A stretch of DNA of 64,000 nt from Nocardia sputorum (GTDB lineage Bacteria > Actinomycetota > Actinomycetes > Mycobacteriales > Mycobacteriaceae), in assembly GCF_027924405.1 (NCBI RefSeq), contig NZ_AP026978.1, positions 4,526,001-4,590,000 of the forward strand, given 5' to 3'. This document shows positions 42,998-51,696 of this stretch, piece after piece. Each line of letters begins with the position of its first letter. Position 1 is the first letter of the stretch. Made by a program: the position numbers and the translations under genes. The notes under the pieces are model-generated. The model worked only from the letters and a program-made list of their open reading frames with translations. It was not told where the DNA came from and searched no databases.

Positions 42998-43808
42998 TCG
43001 CCTTCGTTCGGCGGCGGCCTACGCGGCGCTCTCCGCCGGGGCTCTGCTGACCGTAGCTCCCCTGCTGCTCAGTGCGCTCACGGCGGTCAAGACGCCCGAG
43101 CAGTTCGCCACCGGATCGCCGCTGGCCCTTCCGCATCCGATCACCGCGGAGAACTTCCGGACTGTGCTGGACTACGGATTCGGGCGGGCGGTGCTGGTGA
43201 CCGCCCTGATGACGGCGTTCGTCACCGGGGGCCAGCTGGTCACCTCGGTGCTGGCGGCATACGCGTTCGCGCGCACCGAATTCCCGGGCCGGGACGCGTT
43301 GTTCTGGATGTACCTGGCCACCATGATGGTGCCGCCGATGGTGACGCTCATCCCCCTCTATCTGATGTTCGCGCAACTGGACCTGCTGAACACGTTCTGG
43401 GCGCTGGTGCTGCCGTTCGTATTCGGCTCGCCCTACGCGATCTTCCTGCTGCGTCAGTACTTCCGGGCGATCCCGCAGGAGCTGATCGGGGCGGCGCGGC
43501 TCGACGGCGCGAACACCCTCGACATCATCGTGCACGTGATGGTGCCGATGAGCAGGCCGGTGCTGGCGACCTTGACGCTGATCACGATCGTTTCGCAATG
43601 GAACAACTTCATGTGGCCGCTGGTCGCGAGCAGCGGGCGCTCGTGGCAGGTGCTGACCGTGGCGACGGCGAACCTGCAGACCCGGTACAACGCGCAGTGG
43701 ACGCTGGTGATGGCGGCCACGACACTGGCCATCGCGCCGCTGGTGGTGCTGTTCGTGATCTTCCAGCGGCAGGTGCTGCGCTCGATCGCGTGGACGGGAG
43801 TGAAATGA
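42987..43808 (+). CDS. Sugar ABC transporter permease, UgpE-like
   Basis: A 273-residue permease of the MalG/UgpE type with six hydrophobic segments and the EAA loop GAARLDGANTLDIIVHVMVP at ~168-187. It overlaps the UgpA-like gene by 11 bases and the binding-protein gene by 4 (ATGA), so the three are translationally coupled. Confidence 0.92.
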   Translation: MSSDRLRSAAAYAALSAGALLTVAPLLLSALTAVKTPEQFATGSPLALPHPITAENFRTVLDYGFGRAVLVTALMTAFVTGGQLVTSVLAAYAFARTEFPGRDALFWMYLATMMVPPMVTLIPLYLMFAQLDLLNTFWALVLPFVFGSPYAIFLLRQYFRAIPQELIGAARLDGANTLDIIVHVMVPMSRPVLATLTLITIVSQWNNFMWPLVASSGRSWQVLTVATANLQTRYNAQWTLVMAATTLAIAPLVVLFVIFQRQVLRSIAWTGVK

Positions 43809-45079
43809 GGACCTCGACCCGCGTGGTGGTCGCCCTCGCGCTCGCCGCGGTGCTGCTGGTCGCGGCCGTCCTGTGGCTCGGCCGCGACGGCGACGGGTCC
43901 GGCCGCACGGTCCTGGGGCTGCGGATCTGGGACGAGAGCCTCGTCCCCGCCTATCGTGCCTCGCTCGCGGAATTCGAACAGGCGAATCCGGACATCGACG
44001 TGCGGATCACGGTGGTGCCGTGGTCGTCGTATCAGCAGAAGCTGCGATTGGACGTGGCCGGAGGCACCGCCGACGACCTGTTCTGGACCAATCTGTACGA
44101 GGACTACGCCGACGCCGGACGCTTGATCGACATCGGGGCGGCACTCGGTCCCGAGGCCGTGACAGCCTGGGACCCGTCGGCGGTGGCGCAGTACACCCGC
44201 GACGGAAAACTCTGGGCTGTCCCGCAATTCGTCGATGCCGGGACAGCGGTCTACTACAACCGCGACTTGCTCGCGGCCGCGCGCGTGGATCCCGCGGAGC
44301 TGAACGCGCTGCGGTGGAATCCGGACGGCGACGAGGCCTTACGCCCGCTGTTGCGCCGGTTGGCGGCGGTCGCCCCGTACGCCTACAACGGGGGCCGCGA
44401 CTTCCAGTCCGTCGAACTGCCCTATCTGGGCTCGGCGGGAGCACGCTTCCAGGACGATCGCGATCACTTCGTCTTCGACAGCCCGCAGGGCGTGGCGGCG
44501 TTCGACTATCTGGTGCGGTTGATCGCCGACGGACTCACGCCCTCGCCCGCGGACACCAACACCAATCCCGACTTCGCGAAGAACGCGTTCCTGCAAGGAA
44601 AACTGGCGCTGTTCCAGTCCGGAACGTTCAATCTCGCCCAGATCGCCGAGCAGGCCCGCTTCGCCTGGGGCGTCGCGTTGCTGCCCGCGGGCCCGGCCGG
44701 GCGGGTGAGCACGAACAACGCGATCGGCGTCGCCGGTAACGCGGCCACCCGGCATCCGGACGCGGTACGCCGGGTATTGGCCTGGCTCGGCAGCGGCCCG
44801 GGAAATCGCTTTCTGGCCGAAGGCGGCGCGATCATCCCGGCAGTCGTCTCCGAACAGCAGCGCTATCGCGACTACTGGGCCGGGAAGGGGGTCGACGTCG
44901 CCCCCTTCTTCGACGTGCTGCGCGGCCCGCGCATCTCTTCCGGTGGCGGGCCGGGTTTCCCGGCCGCATTGCGCGCCGTCGACCCGATCCTCGCCGAAAT
45001 GTATCTGGGCCGGATTCCGGTGCCGGAGGCGCTGTCACGTGCCCGCGCCGCGGCCGAGGAGGCGGTCGCGCGGAACTGA
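43805..45079 (+). CDS. Extracellular sugar-binding protein, UgpB-like
   Basis: A 424-residue family 1 solute-binding protein. A hydrophobic N-terminus (VVVALALAAVLLVAAVLWLG) anchors it; unlike most actinomycete binding proteins there is no lipobox cysteine, so it probably stays tethered by an uncleaved helix. The body shows the usual LRIWDESLVPAYRASLAEFE opening, DDLFWTNLYEDY and the AVPQFVDAGTAVYYNRDLL hinge region. Third gene of the operon; in mycobacteria ugpC (ATPase) follows here, but this operon ends at a terminator instead. Confidence 0.9.
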   Translation: MRTSTRVVVALALAAVLLVAAVLWLGRDGDGSGRTVLGLRIWDESLVPAYRASLAEFEQANPDIDVRITVVPWSSYQQKLRLDVAGGTADDLFWTNLYEDYADAGRLIDIGAALGPEAVTAWDPSAVAQYTRDGKLWAVPQFVDAGTAVYYNRDLLAAARVDPAELNALRWNPDGDEALRPLLRRLAAVAPYAYNGGRDFQSVELPYLGSAGARFQDDRDHFVFDSPQGVAAFDYLVRLIADGLTPSPADTNTNPDFAKNAFLQGKLALFQSGTFNLAQIAEQARFAWGVALLPAGPAGRVSTNNAIGVAGNAATRHPDAVRRVLAWLGSGPGNRFLAEGGAIIPAVVSEQQRYRDYWAGKGVDVAPFFDVLRGPRISSGGGPGFPAALRAVDPILAEMYLGRIPVPEALSRARAAAEEAVARN

Positions 45080-45118
45080 GCGACCGCAGCCCCTCTGGCG
45101 TGCGGCGACGGTCGCTCA
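45077..45118. terminator. Bidirectional terminator containing both stop codons
   Basis: TGAGCGACCG at 45077-45086 and CGGTCGCTCA at 45109-45118 are perfect 10-base arms. The left arm contains the TGA of the binding-protein gene and the right arm contains the TGA of the convergent amidohydrolase gene. A 22-base interior separates them. Confidence 0.7.
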
Positions 45119-46240
45119 CGCGTCGACCGCCGCGGCCAGCCGGGGCAACTGCCGCAACGGGTTGATCCGTTCGACCTCCATCCGCTGATCGGCGTCGAAG
45201 ATGTCGCTGAGGCCGGGAGCGGGATCGTGGGTGCCCGATTGCGGCAGGGTGAGCGCGCTGAATGGCCAGTCCGAACCGAAGACGACGTGGTCGCGGGAGC
45301 TGACCGCGAGCACGCTCGCCATCGCCGCGGCCGATCCGCTGAGCGCGGTGTCGTAGTAGAAGTTCGCGATCTGGCGTTGCGTGTCGAGGATCGACGGCCG
45401 GGGCAGGTCCGCGGGCCACAGTTCGCCGATCACCGTTTGCGCGGCCACGCCGACGCGGTGGGACAGGAACGGGAGCGTCCCGCCCGCGTGCGCCAGCTGG
45501 AAACGGATGTTCGGGTAGCGCTGCGTCATGCCCGTGACCATCATCAAGGTCGCCGCCCGGGTGGTGTCGAAGGTGAATTCCTCGAGGAAATCCGGCAGCG
45601 GCAGCTTCGGTTTGGCATCGGCGGGGATGGCCGCCGGGTGCACGAAGACGTAGGCGTTGCGTTGGTTCAACGCGATCAGCAACGGCTCGAAACGGGGGTC
45701 GCCGAGGTAGCTGCCGTCGTAGGCGGACAGCAGGACCACACCGTCGAGCCGCAGTTCGTCCAGCGCGTAGACGGCCTCCGCGATGGCGGCGGGGATATCG
45801 GGCATCGGCAGCACGGCGAAGGCGCCGAAACGTTCGGGATGCGTCCGCAACAGTCCCGCCGCGTAGGTGTTGCAATAACGGGCCAGGTCGCTGGCCTCTT
45901 TTCCGCGCAGGAACGACACGCCGGGGTCGGACACCGACAGCGCCTGCGCCTGGATGCCGTAGTAGTCCATGAACGCCAGCGCGTGTTCCGGCGACCAGTC
46001 CGGGGTCGGGTATCCGCCGATCGTGACGTGACCGTGGTCGAGCAACGCCGCGCGGTAGTCCGGCGGGAGGAAATGCGCGTGCAGGTCGATCCGGTAGGTG
46101 CCCGACGGCGCAGGTTGCCGGGTTCGAACCGGGTTCGCGCGAGCGATCGCCGCGGTCGCGGCCGCGCCCAGCGTTCCCGCGAGGGCGCCGCTCAGTGCCC
46201 CACGCCTGGTCATCGTCCTGCGGAATCGGGAAACGGTCAT
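45116..46240 (-). CDS. Tat-exported amidohydrolase (ACMSD-like)
   Basis: A 374-residue metal-dependent hydrolase of the amidohydrolase-2/ACMSD family. The twin-arginine signal reads TRRGALSGALAGTLGAAA. Metal and catalytic landmarks follow: HAH in IDLHAHFLPPDY, His in YVFVHPAAIP, His in FQLAHAGGTLPF and Asp in VFGSDWPFSAL. Export of an amidohydrolase-2 protein is unusual, because ACMSD-type enzymes are cytosolic. ATG 46240 has GAGGA five bases upstream. It may decarboxylate or hydrolyse an aromatic acid outside the membrane. Substrate unknown. Confidence 0.88.
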   Translation of the reverse strand: MTVSRFRRTMTRRGALSGALAGTLGAAATAAIARANPVRTRQPAPSGTYRIDLHAHFLPPDYRAALLDHGHVTIGGYPTPDWSPEHALAFMDYYGIQAQALSVSDPGVSFLRGKEASDLARYCNTYAAGLLRTHPERFGAFAVLPMPDIPAAIAEAVYALDELRLDGVVLLSAYDGSYLGDPRFEPLLIALNQRNAYVFVHPAAIPADAKPKLPLPDFLEEFTFDTTRAATLMMVTGMTQRYPNIRFQLAHAGGTLPFLSHRVGVAAQTVIGELWPADLPRPSILDTQRQIANFYYDTALSGSAAAMASVLAVSSRDHVVFGSDWPFSALTLPQSGTHDPAPGLSDIFDADQRMEVERINPLRQLPRLAAAVDA

Positions 46241-46323
46241 CGAAGTCCTCACTTGTCCGGACGGGGAAGCGGACCGAGCCGTCGACGCTCGTCACCGTCT
46301 CCGTCACCACAGCATCCGATGAA

Positions 46324-46352
46324 ATCATCAACTACGACGAAATCATCGTCAA
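46324..46352 (-). promoter_or_regulatory. Possible SigA-type promoter of the amidohydrolase gene
   Basis: On the minus strand TTGACG (46352-46347) and GATGAT (46329-46324) are 17 bases apart. A direct repeat of GATGATTTC with 18-base period covers the same place. The transcript leader would be about 75 bases. A weak -10 makes this tentative. Confidence 0.35.
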
Positions 46353-46514
46353 GGCTCAGGTGAGGAAATCTTCAGCACCGTGGAGGTCATCAGACATCTC
46401 CCGTGCGTTCAGGCTCAACCGCAGCCACGCCCCGCGCGATCGGGACGCGGGAGCAGGCGAAGTGGGTCGCGCGGCGGCCGGACGATCGCGCGGCACCGGA
46501 AACGGTGTGGCGGT

Positions 46515-48350
46515 TCAGTTGTCGTAGGAGGCGACACCGATCGGTCCGACGCCGACGCACAGGTTCAAGTCCGGTGTCGTGGCGGCGATCCGGAGTGCGG
46601 ACCCGCTGCCTATGAGACGAACGAACACGGTGTTCGGGCCTTTCCGGACCGGCGCCGTGACCGCTTCGCCGTGTTCCAGCGCGACGGTGATCCGGCCGTC
46701 GCGGCTGGCGAGGTAGTTGAGTTGCGCTGTCCATTTGTTGTCGAGCATCGGGCCGTCGAGCGGCAGGCGCGCCGGGGCGGAGCCGTCGATGCGGTGCCCG
46801 CAGCCGGGCTCCGGTCCGGGCAGGATGATCCGGTTCCACCAGACCGCCGCGTCGACGATCGCGCCGCTGTCGGTGATCATCCGCAGGTGCGGTGTCGAGT
46901 CCGCGAACGTGCCGGGGGCGGCCACGGGCGCCAGCACGTTCTTGGTCAGATTCTGCGGATAGGCCAAGGGATTCAGCACATTCCACGGCACTTCCTGCTC
47001 GAGCAGGGGCGCGCCGTCCCACGCGCTCAGGCCCGATTTCACGGTGGTGATATAGGACTCGGTCGGCCCGACGCGCCACGACCGCACGAAGGTCCAGGTG
47101 GACCAGAGACTGCTGACGACGAACACCACTGTCAGGGCGACAGTCACGGGCCGACCCGGGAGTGCCGGTCCCCGGGACGGCCGGGGACGGGCCCGCAGCA
47201 CGAGCGCACCCGCGGCCGCCAGTACCACCGCCGTGTCGGCGAAATAGCGCAGCGACTGCATCAACTCCCCCGCGGTGTTCGGTCCGCCGCGGGCCAGCGC
47301 CACGGCCAGCTGCGCGATCAGGACGTAGGCCGCGGCCGTCAGCCAGACCGCCGCGATCCGCTGCCGGGCGCGCATCGTCACCACCACGACGGCGACCAGC
47401 GCGAGCCAGGCCGCTACCACCGCCCACCCGGGCGGATCCGCCCACGGCGTGGACGGTAGCCACCGCTCCCACACCCAGGGCCCGCCGAACAGGGCCGGCA
47501 CGATCCCCAGCGACGCGGCGCCGGGCAGCAGGTCGCGCAACTCGTCCCACCCGTCGGGCAAGCCGGGACCGTCGACCACCACGAGATAGGCGATCGACCA
47601 GCAGGCCAGGACCGCGCCCGCCCCGGCCCACAGCGGCGCGCCCCGCCGCGCCACCACCCGAATCGGGTTCGCGCCGCCGTCGACGTAGCGGGCCAGCGCC
47701 GCGACGGCGAACGCAACGAACGGCACGACCGCGGACTTCTCGAAGAACAGCAGCGCCAGCGCCGACACCGCGATCCCGGACAGCGCGTACCGGCGCCGCC
47801 CGGTCCGGACCAGCAGCACCGCGTCGCCGATCACCCAGGCGAGGGCGAACTGCAGCGGCACGGCGTTCAGCGCGGCGGCCCACCAGGCGAACGCCGGGAT
47901 CGTCAGAGGGCAGAACAGGTAGAAGACCAGCGGAAACAAGATGGGCCATCGAGGGCCCGCGAGGAGCAGCAGCATGCGCACCACGGCAACCGACGCGCCG
48001 AGCTGCATGAGCAGCAGCACCACCACGGGACCCGCCCAGACCAGCGGCGCCACCGCGTTCACCGCCCATGCGATCGCGAAGGCCAGCGGCATGAAGTGCC
48101 CGTCGTGGTCGTACAGCAGCAGGTCCGTCGACCACAACCCGAATCGGGCCGCGCGGCCGACCAGGATGAGATCGTCCCAATAGAAGTAGCCGCTGTCGGC
48201 CACCCACCAGCGGATCGCCAGTTGCAACACGAGCAGGCAACCGGCCACGACGACTACCGGCCGCACGTGCGGAATCCTCCGGAACCGGCCCCGCGCCGTC
48301 GCCCGAGGGACGCGCGGCGACTCCGGCTCGGTGAGCACAGCGGTGTCCAT
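46515..48350 (-). CDS. Large polytopic membrane protein, GT-C glycosyltransferase-like
   Basis: A 611-residue protein with roughly 10-11 membrane helices in the first ~430 residues and a C-terminal outer domain of ~170 residues with beta-rich composition (RITVALEHGEAVTAPVRKG, CVGVGPIGVASYDN). A conserved acidic pair sits in the first outer loop (YFYWDDLILVGRAARFG), as in GT-C lipid-linked sugar transferases. The C-terminal module resembles carbohydrate-binding parts of actinomycete arabinosyl/mannosyltransferases only in general character. Start ATG 48350. Function not certain. Confidence 0.75.
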   Translation of the reverse strand: MDTAVLTEPESPRVPRATARGRFRRIPHVRPVVVVAGCLLVLQLAIRWWVADSGYFYWDDLILVGRAARFGLWSTDLLLYDHDGHFMPLAFAIAWAVNAVAPLVWAGPVVVLLLMQLGASVAVVRMLLLLAGPRWPILFPLVFYLFCPLTIPAFAWWAAALNAVPLQFALAWVIGDAVLLVRTGRRRYALSGIAVSALALLFFEKSAVVPFVAFAVAALARYVDGGANPIRVVARRGAPLWAGAGAVLACWSIAYLVVVDGPGLPDGWDELRDLLPGAASLGIVPALFGGPWVWERWLPSTPWADPPGWAVVAAWLALVAVVVVTMRARQRIAAVWLTAAAYVLIAQLAVALARGGPNTAGELMQSLRYFADTAVVLAAAGALVLRARPRPSRGPALPGRPVTVALTVVFVVSSLWSTWTFVRSWRVGPTESYITTVKSGLSAWDGAPLLEQEVPWNVLNPLAYPQNLTKNVLAPVAAPGTFADSTPHLRMITDSGAIVDAAVWWNRIILPGPEPGCGHRIDGSAPARLPLDGPMLDNKWTAQLNYLASRDGRITVALEHGEAVTAPVRKGPNTVFVRLIGSGSALRIAATTPDLNLCVGVGPIGVASYDN

Positions 48351-48401
48351 GCCATCCCACCGTAGCGGCGGTCGGGCCGCGGATCCGTCCCCGCGCGGCT
48401 A

Positions 48402-48575
48402 CGGGAACTGCCGGTCCCGCCGATACGACAGGTCACTCGACGGTTGCACTTCCTCGATCTCCAATGCCGTGTCGGCCGGCAACGCCTCGATCAGCGCGAC
48501 GCTGCCCGCGATGCCGGTCCACGGGAGGTCGATCTCGGTCGAGGTCGCCTTCGAGCGGGACCCGCACTCGGTCGA
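48402..48575 (-). pseudogene. C-terminal gene remnant without a start
   Basis: Between in-frame stops at 48576 and 48399 a 58-codon open frame on the minus strand reads like protein (ATSTEIDLPWTGIAGSVALI, then ADTALEIEEVQPSSDLSYRR). There is no usable start codon near its beginning, and it begins just after the beta-lactamase stop. It may be the broken end of another outer-membrane or glycosyltransferase-type gene. Confidence 0.35.
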
Positions 48576-48591
48576 CTACCGCGTCAGCCCG

Positions 48592-49500
48592 CTAGGTGAG
48601 AGTTTCCATGACGTACGCGGCGGCTTCGGCGAGGAGGGCTTGGTCGTACGAGGCGTCTCGGGCGGCCTTGCTGGACATGACGGCGACGATGAGGGGCGCG
48701 GAAGCCGGGGGCCACACGATCGCGATGTCGTTGAGGGTGCCGTAGTCACCGGTCCCGGTCTTGTCGGCCACCGTCCAGCCCTGCGGTGCGCCGGCCCGGA
48801 TCCGCTGGGCTCCGGCCGGGGTCGCGTTGCGTTCCATCAGGTCGCGCAGGAAGTCACGTTTGTCGGGAGGCAGCGCGTCGCCCACCACGATGCGGTGGTA
48901 CAGCTCGCCGAACGCCCTCGGCGAAGTCGTGTCGCGCGGGTCTCCCGGGGTGGCTTCCGTGATCGCGGGCTCGATCCGGTCCATCCGGGTGACCGTGTCG
49001 CCCAGACTCCGCGCGTACGCCGTCAACTCGGCGGGGCCACCCAGATCGCGAAGCAGGAGATTGCCCGCGGTGCCGTCGCTGTAGCGGATCGCGGCGTCAC
49101 ACAGTTGCCGGATCGTCATACCCGTATCCAGGTGGCGTGGGGTGACGGAGGCGTTCTTCAGCAGGTCGTCCCGGGTGTAGGTGACGACGGTATCCAAGTG
49201 CGACAGCGGGTTGCGCTGCAACACCGCCGCCGCGGCCACACCCTTGAAGGTCGAGCAGAACGCGAATCGTTCGTCCGCGCGGTGGGCGATGGTGGCGCCC
49301 GTCCCCGTGGCGCGGGCGTAGACCCCCAAGCGGGCGTCGAACTTTCGTTCCAGTTCGATCAGGCGTTCGTGGCGCTCGTCCGCCCGCACTGCGGGAGCGG
49401 AGGAGGACGACGCCTGGTCCGTAGCGCACCCGGCCAGCGGTATCAGCGCCGCCGCGGTCAACAGCGCACGACGGCCGATTCTCCAGGGCGGCGATGGCAT
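48592..49500 (-). CDS. bla: Class A beta-lactamase, lipoprotein form (BlaC/FAR-like)
   Basis: A 302-residue serine beta-lactamase. Motifs: nucleophile S83 with K86 in CSTFKG, SDG at 141-143, E182 in ITEATPGDPRD (omega loop) and KTG at 247-249. The SDG in place of SDN is the variant known from M. tuberculosis BlaC, linked there to weak clavulanate inhibition. The signal ends in lipobox LAGC (Cys 25), so the enzyme is membrane anchored. ATG 49500 has AAAGGA five bases upstream. It lies 83 bases after the second aztD gene, on the same strand. Confidence 0.95.
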   Translation of the reverse strand: MPSPPWRIGRRALLTAAALIPLAGCATDQASSSSAPAVRADERHERLIELERKFDARLGVYARATGTGATIAHRADERFAFCSTFKGVAAAAVLQRNPLSHLDTVVTYTRDDLLKNASVTPRHLDTGMTIRQLCDAAIRYSDGTAGNLLLRDLGGPAELTAYARSLGDTVTRMDRIEPAITEATPGDPRDTTSPRAFGELYHRIVVGDALPPDKRDFLRDLMERNATPAGAQRIRAGAPQGWTVADKTGTGDYGTLNDIAIVWPPASAPLIVAVMSSKAARDASYDQALLAEAAAYVMETLT

Positions 49501-49583
49501 ACGCGTCCTTTCACTCGGGGCACAGGTGCGCACCCAGCAGGCCACGGTGATTATCCTGCGTCCCCACCGACGAGAGCCCCGCG

Positions 49584-50747
49584 TCAGTGCCCGACCACGC
49601 CGCTCACTTCGTTCGGTGTGCTCGGCAGCGTGACGCTCGCCGTCTTCGCTCCGGTGGCCAGGTCGACGCGGTGGATCTGCTTCGCGGCGGGATCCGAGAC
49701 GTATGCGGTGCCGCCGCGGACGAACAGCGCGGGACGGGGCTTCTGCCATTCCAGCGGCTCTTGCCAGGGGCCAGTCACCGGAATGGTGCGCACGACGGCG
49801 CCCGCGCCGGGATCGATCACGTGAATGCGGCCGTCGGTGCCCAGGACCAGCGCTTCGCCGTGCGGGCCGCGGGCCAGTGAGCGGAAGGTGTAGCTGGTGC
49901 CCAGATCGACCAGGCGCAACGCGCCGGTGGCCGTGTCGATCAGCGAGACGCGTTGCGGGCGTTCGAGTTCGGCGTCCTTGTCCTGCTTGTAGTCTCCGAG
50001 GACGACGGGCGAGACTTCGCTGCCCGCCTGGTTGCCGATCCGGCCGTACTCGGTCGGGCTGGTCACTTTGGCGATGACGCCGTTGCGGTAGATCAGCACG
50101 CCGTTCTCGCAGCCGATCACCACGGCCTCGCCCGCGGCCGTCGCCTCCCCGTGCACGCCGGGGCAGTCCTCGTTGCGCGCCTTCTCGGCACGGTTCTTGT
50201 CGAGCACCACGATTCCGGTCCGCTTCTCCTCGGTGCCGAGCGTGACGACGAGGTCGCCGCCGGCGAGTTCGATCGCGACGCCGTGGTGCGGGGCGGCGGC
50301 GCGGTAGGTGGAGGTCCCCGGCCGCCCGCCGGCGAGATCGGCGGAATCGAACGCGACGACTTCGCCGGTGCCGTCGCTGAACAGCACCGTGCGCCCGGCA
50401 TGCCGGACCACGTGCCCGGGGTGGGGTCCGGGGAAGTCGGTGCCGGTGAATTCGGCTGTGGCGGCGTCGAAGACGCGGAAGCCCTCGTTGGTCGAGACGA
50501 TCAGGTGACGGTCGTCCCCCGCGGGGTTGAGCCGGTTGAAGCCGTCGAGCTCGACCGTGGCCGCGAGTGCGAGACTGTTTCCGTCCAGTACGTGGATCCC
50601 GCCGTCGTAGGTGATCGCGACGGGATCGGCGATCGGTGCGCGCCGGTCTTCCGTTTCCGGGGAAGCGTCGGCGCCGCAACCGGCGAGCACGACGGTCAGC
50701 AAGCCGATCAGAGCGGACGATGTCGTGGTTCGTGACCGAACGGGCAT
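49584..50747 (-). CDS. aztD: AztD-like zinc metallochaperone lipoprotein (beta-propeller)
   Basis: A 387-residue exported lipoprotein with lipobox LAGC at Cys 24 and a seven-bladed-propeller-like repeat pattern (GGIHVLDGNSLALAATVELD, FSDGTGEVVAFDSADLAGG, RIHVIDPGAGAVVRTIPVTG). Histidines cluster in PGPHPGHVVRHAG and APHHGVAIE, compatible with metal binding. AztD hands zinc to the binding protein AztC in the zinc ABC system. It lies 31 bases after aztC, the last gene of that operon. A second AztD-like domain is fused to the permease two genes upstream, so the cell carries two versions. Confidence 0.88.
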   Translation of the reverse strand: MPVRSRTTTSSALIGLLTVVLAGCGADASPETEDRRAPIADPVAITYDGGIHVLDGNSLALAATVELDGFNRLNPAGDDRHLIVSTNEGFRVFDAATAEFTGTDFPGPHPGHVVRHAGRTVLFSDGTGEVVAFDSADLAGGRPGTSTYRAAAPHHGVAIELAGGDLVVTLGTEEKRTGIVVLDKNRAEKARNEDCPGVHGEATAAGEAVVIGCENGVLIYRNGVIAKVTSPTEYGRIGNQAGSEVSPVVLGDYKQDKDAELERPQRVSLIDTATGALRLVDLGTSYTFRSLARGPHGEALVLGTDGRIHVIDPGAGAVVRTIPVTGPWQEPLEWQKPRPALFVRGGTAYVSDPAAKQIHRVDLATGAKTASVTLPSTPNEVSGVVGH

Positions 50748-50778
50748 GAGTAACTCCGTCTTCGTTGGTGGTTGGGCG

Positions 50779-51696
50779 CTAAGGGGCAGCGAGGCCGCGC
50801 ACGATCGCCTCCGTGTTGGCCCGCATCATTTCCAGGTAGGTGCCCGCACCGCCGCCCGGTTCGGTGAGGGATTCGGAGTACAGGGAGATGACCTGCACGC
50901 GCACACCGGCTTGCTCGGCCAGCACGCGGGCCAAGCGGTCGGGTTGCGAGGAGTCGGCGAAGATCGCGCCCACCCCGGCGGCGCGGATGGTTCCTGCGAG
51001 GGCGGAAAGATCCGACGGGCTCGGTGACGCGAGCGTGGTTCCGCCCGGGACCACCGCGCCGACCACCTCGAAGCCGAATCGCCGTGCCAGGTAACCGAAG
51101 ACGTGGTGGTTGGTGACCAGCTTCCGCCGTTCGGCGGGGATCGTGGCGAACCGCTCGGTCATCCAGCGCTCGAGCCGGTCGAGTTCGGCGAGGTAGCGAT
51201 CAGCTCCGGCGCGGACGGCCGCGGCGTCCACGCCGGGAACCCGGTCGACGATCCGGTCCCGGATAACCTCCACCGCCCTGCGCACGCGACGCGGATCGGT
51301 CCAGAAGTGCGGATCCGGCCTCCCGTCCGCATCCTCCGTCGTATAGCCGATGGGGTCGATCGCCGCGCCGACGGCTACGCTCGCCACCCCGTCCTGCTCG
51401 GCCGCCTCGACATTGCGTAGCACGCTCTCCTCGAGGCCGAGACCGTTGTAGACGATCAGACTCGCGCGTTCGAGCTCGGCCGCCTGCTGCGCGGAGACGG
51501 CGAAGAAGTGCGGGTCCGCGTTCGCCGGCATGAGCACCGTGACCTCGACCGCGTCGCCCGCGACGGCGCGGGTGAGGTCGCCGAGGATGTTGGTGGTGAC
51601 AACGACGCGGTCGCGGTCCGCGCCTGCGATCGAGCATCCGGTCAGCGCGAGCAGCGCGACGACGAGCGGCGCGAACCAGCGGGCAGCGTGTCTCAT
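50779..51696 (-). CDS. aztC: Zinc ABC transporter binding lipoprotein, AztC-like
   Basis: A 305-residue cluster A-I metal-binding protein. The lipobox is LTGC (Cys 21). Metal ligands expected of the ZnuA/AztC family are visible: His in NADPHFFAV, His in RPDPHFWTDP, His in TNHHVFGYLA and Asp in IFADSSQPD. It lacks the long His-rich loop of ZnuA, as AztC does; loading by AztD compensates for that. ATG 51696 overlaps the permease fusion stop by 4 bases. Confidence 0.92.
   Translation of the reverse strand: MRHAARWFAPLVVALLALTGCSIAGADRDRVVVTTNILGDLTRAVAGDAVEVTVLMPANADPHFFAVSAQQAAELERASLIVYNGLGLEESVLRNVEAAEQDGVASVAVGAAIDPIGYTTEDADGRPDPHFWTDPRRVRRAVEVIRDRIVDRVPGVDAAAVRAGADRYLAELDRLERWMTERFATIPAERRKLVTNHHVFGYLARRFGFEVVGAVVPGGTTLASPSPSDLSALAGTIRAAGVGAIFADSSQPDRLARVLAEQAGVRVQVISLYSESLTEPGGGAGTYLEMMRANTEAIVRGLAAP

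Noticed and set aside
46120..46150. A GGGTTCGAACC-like T-loop resembling part of a tRNA
   Set aside because: It lies inside the amidohydrolase signal-peptide coding region, and no acceptor stem, D-arm or anticodon arm fits around it.
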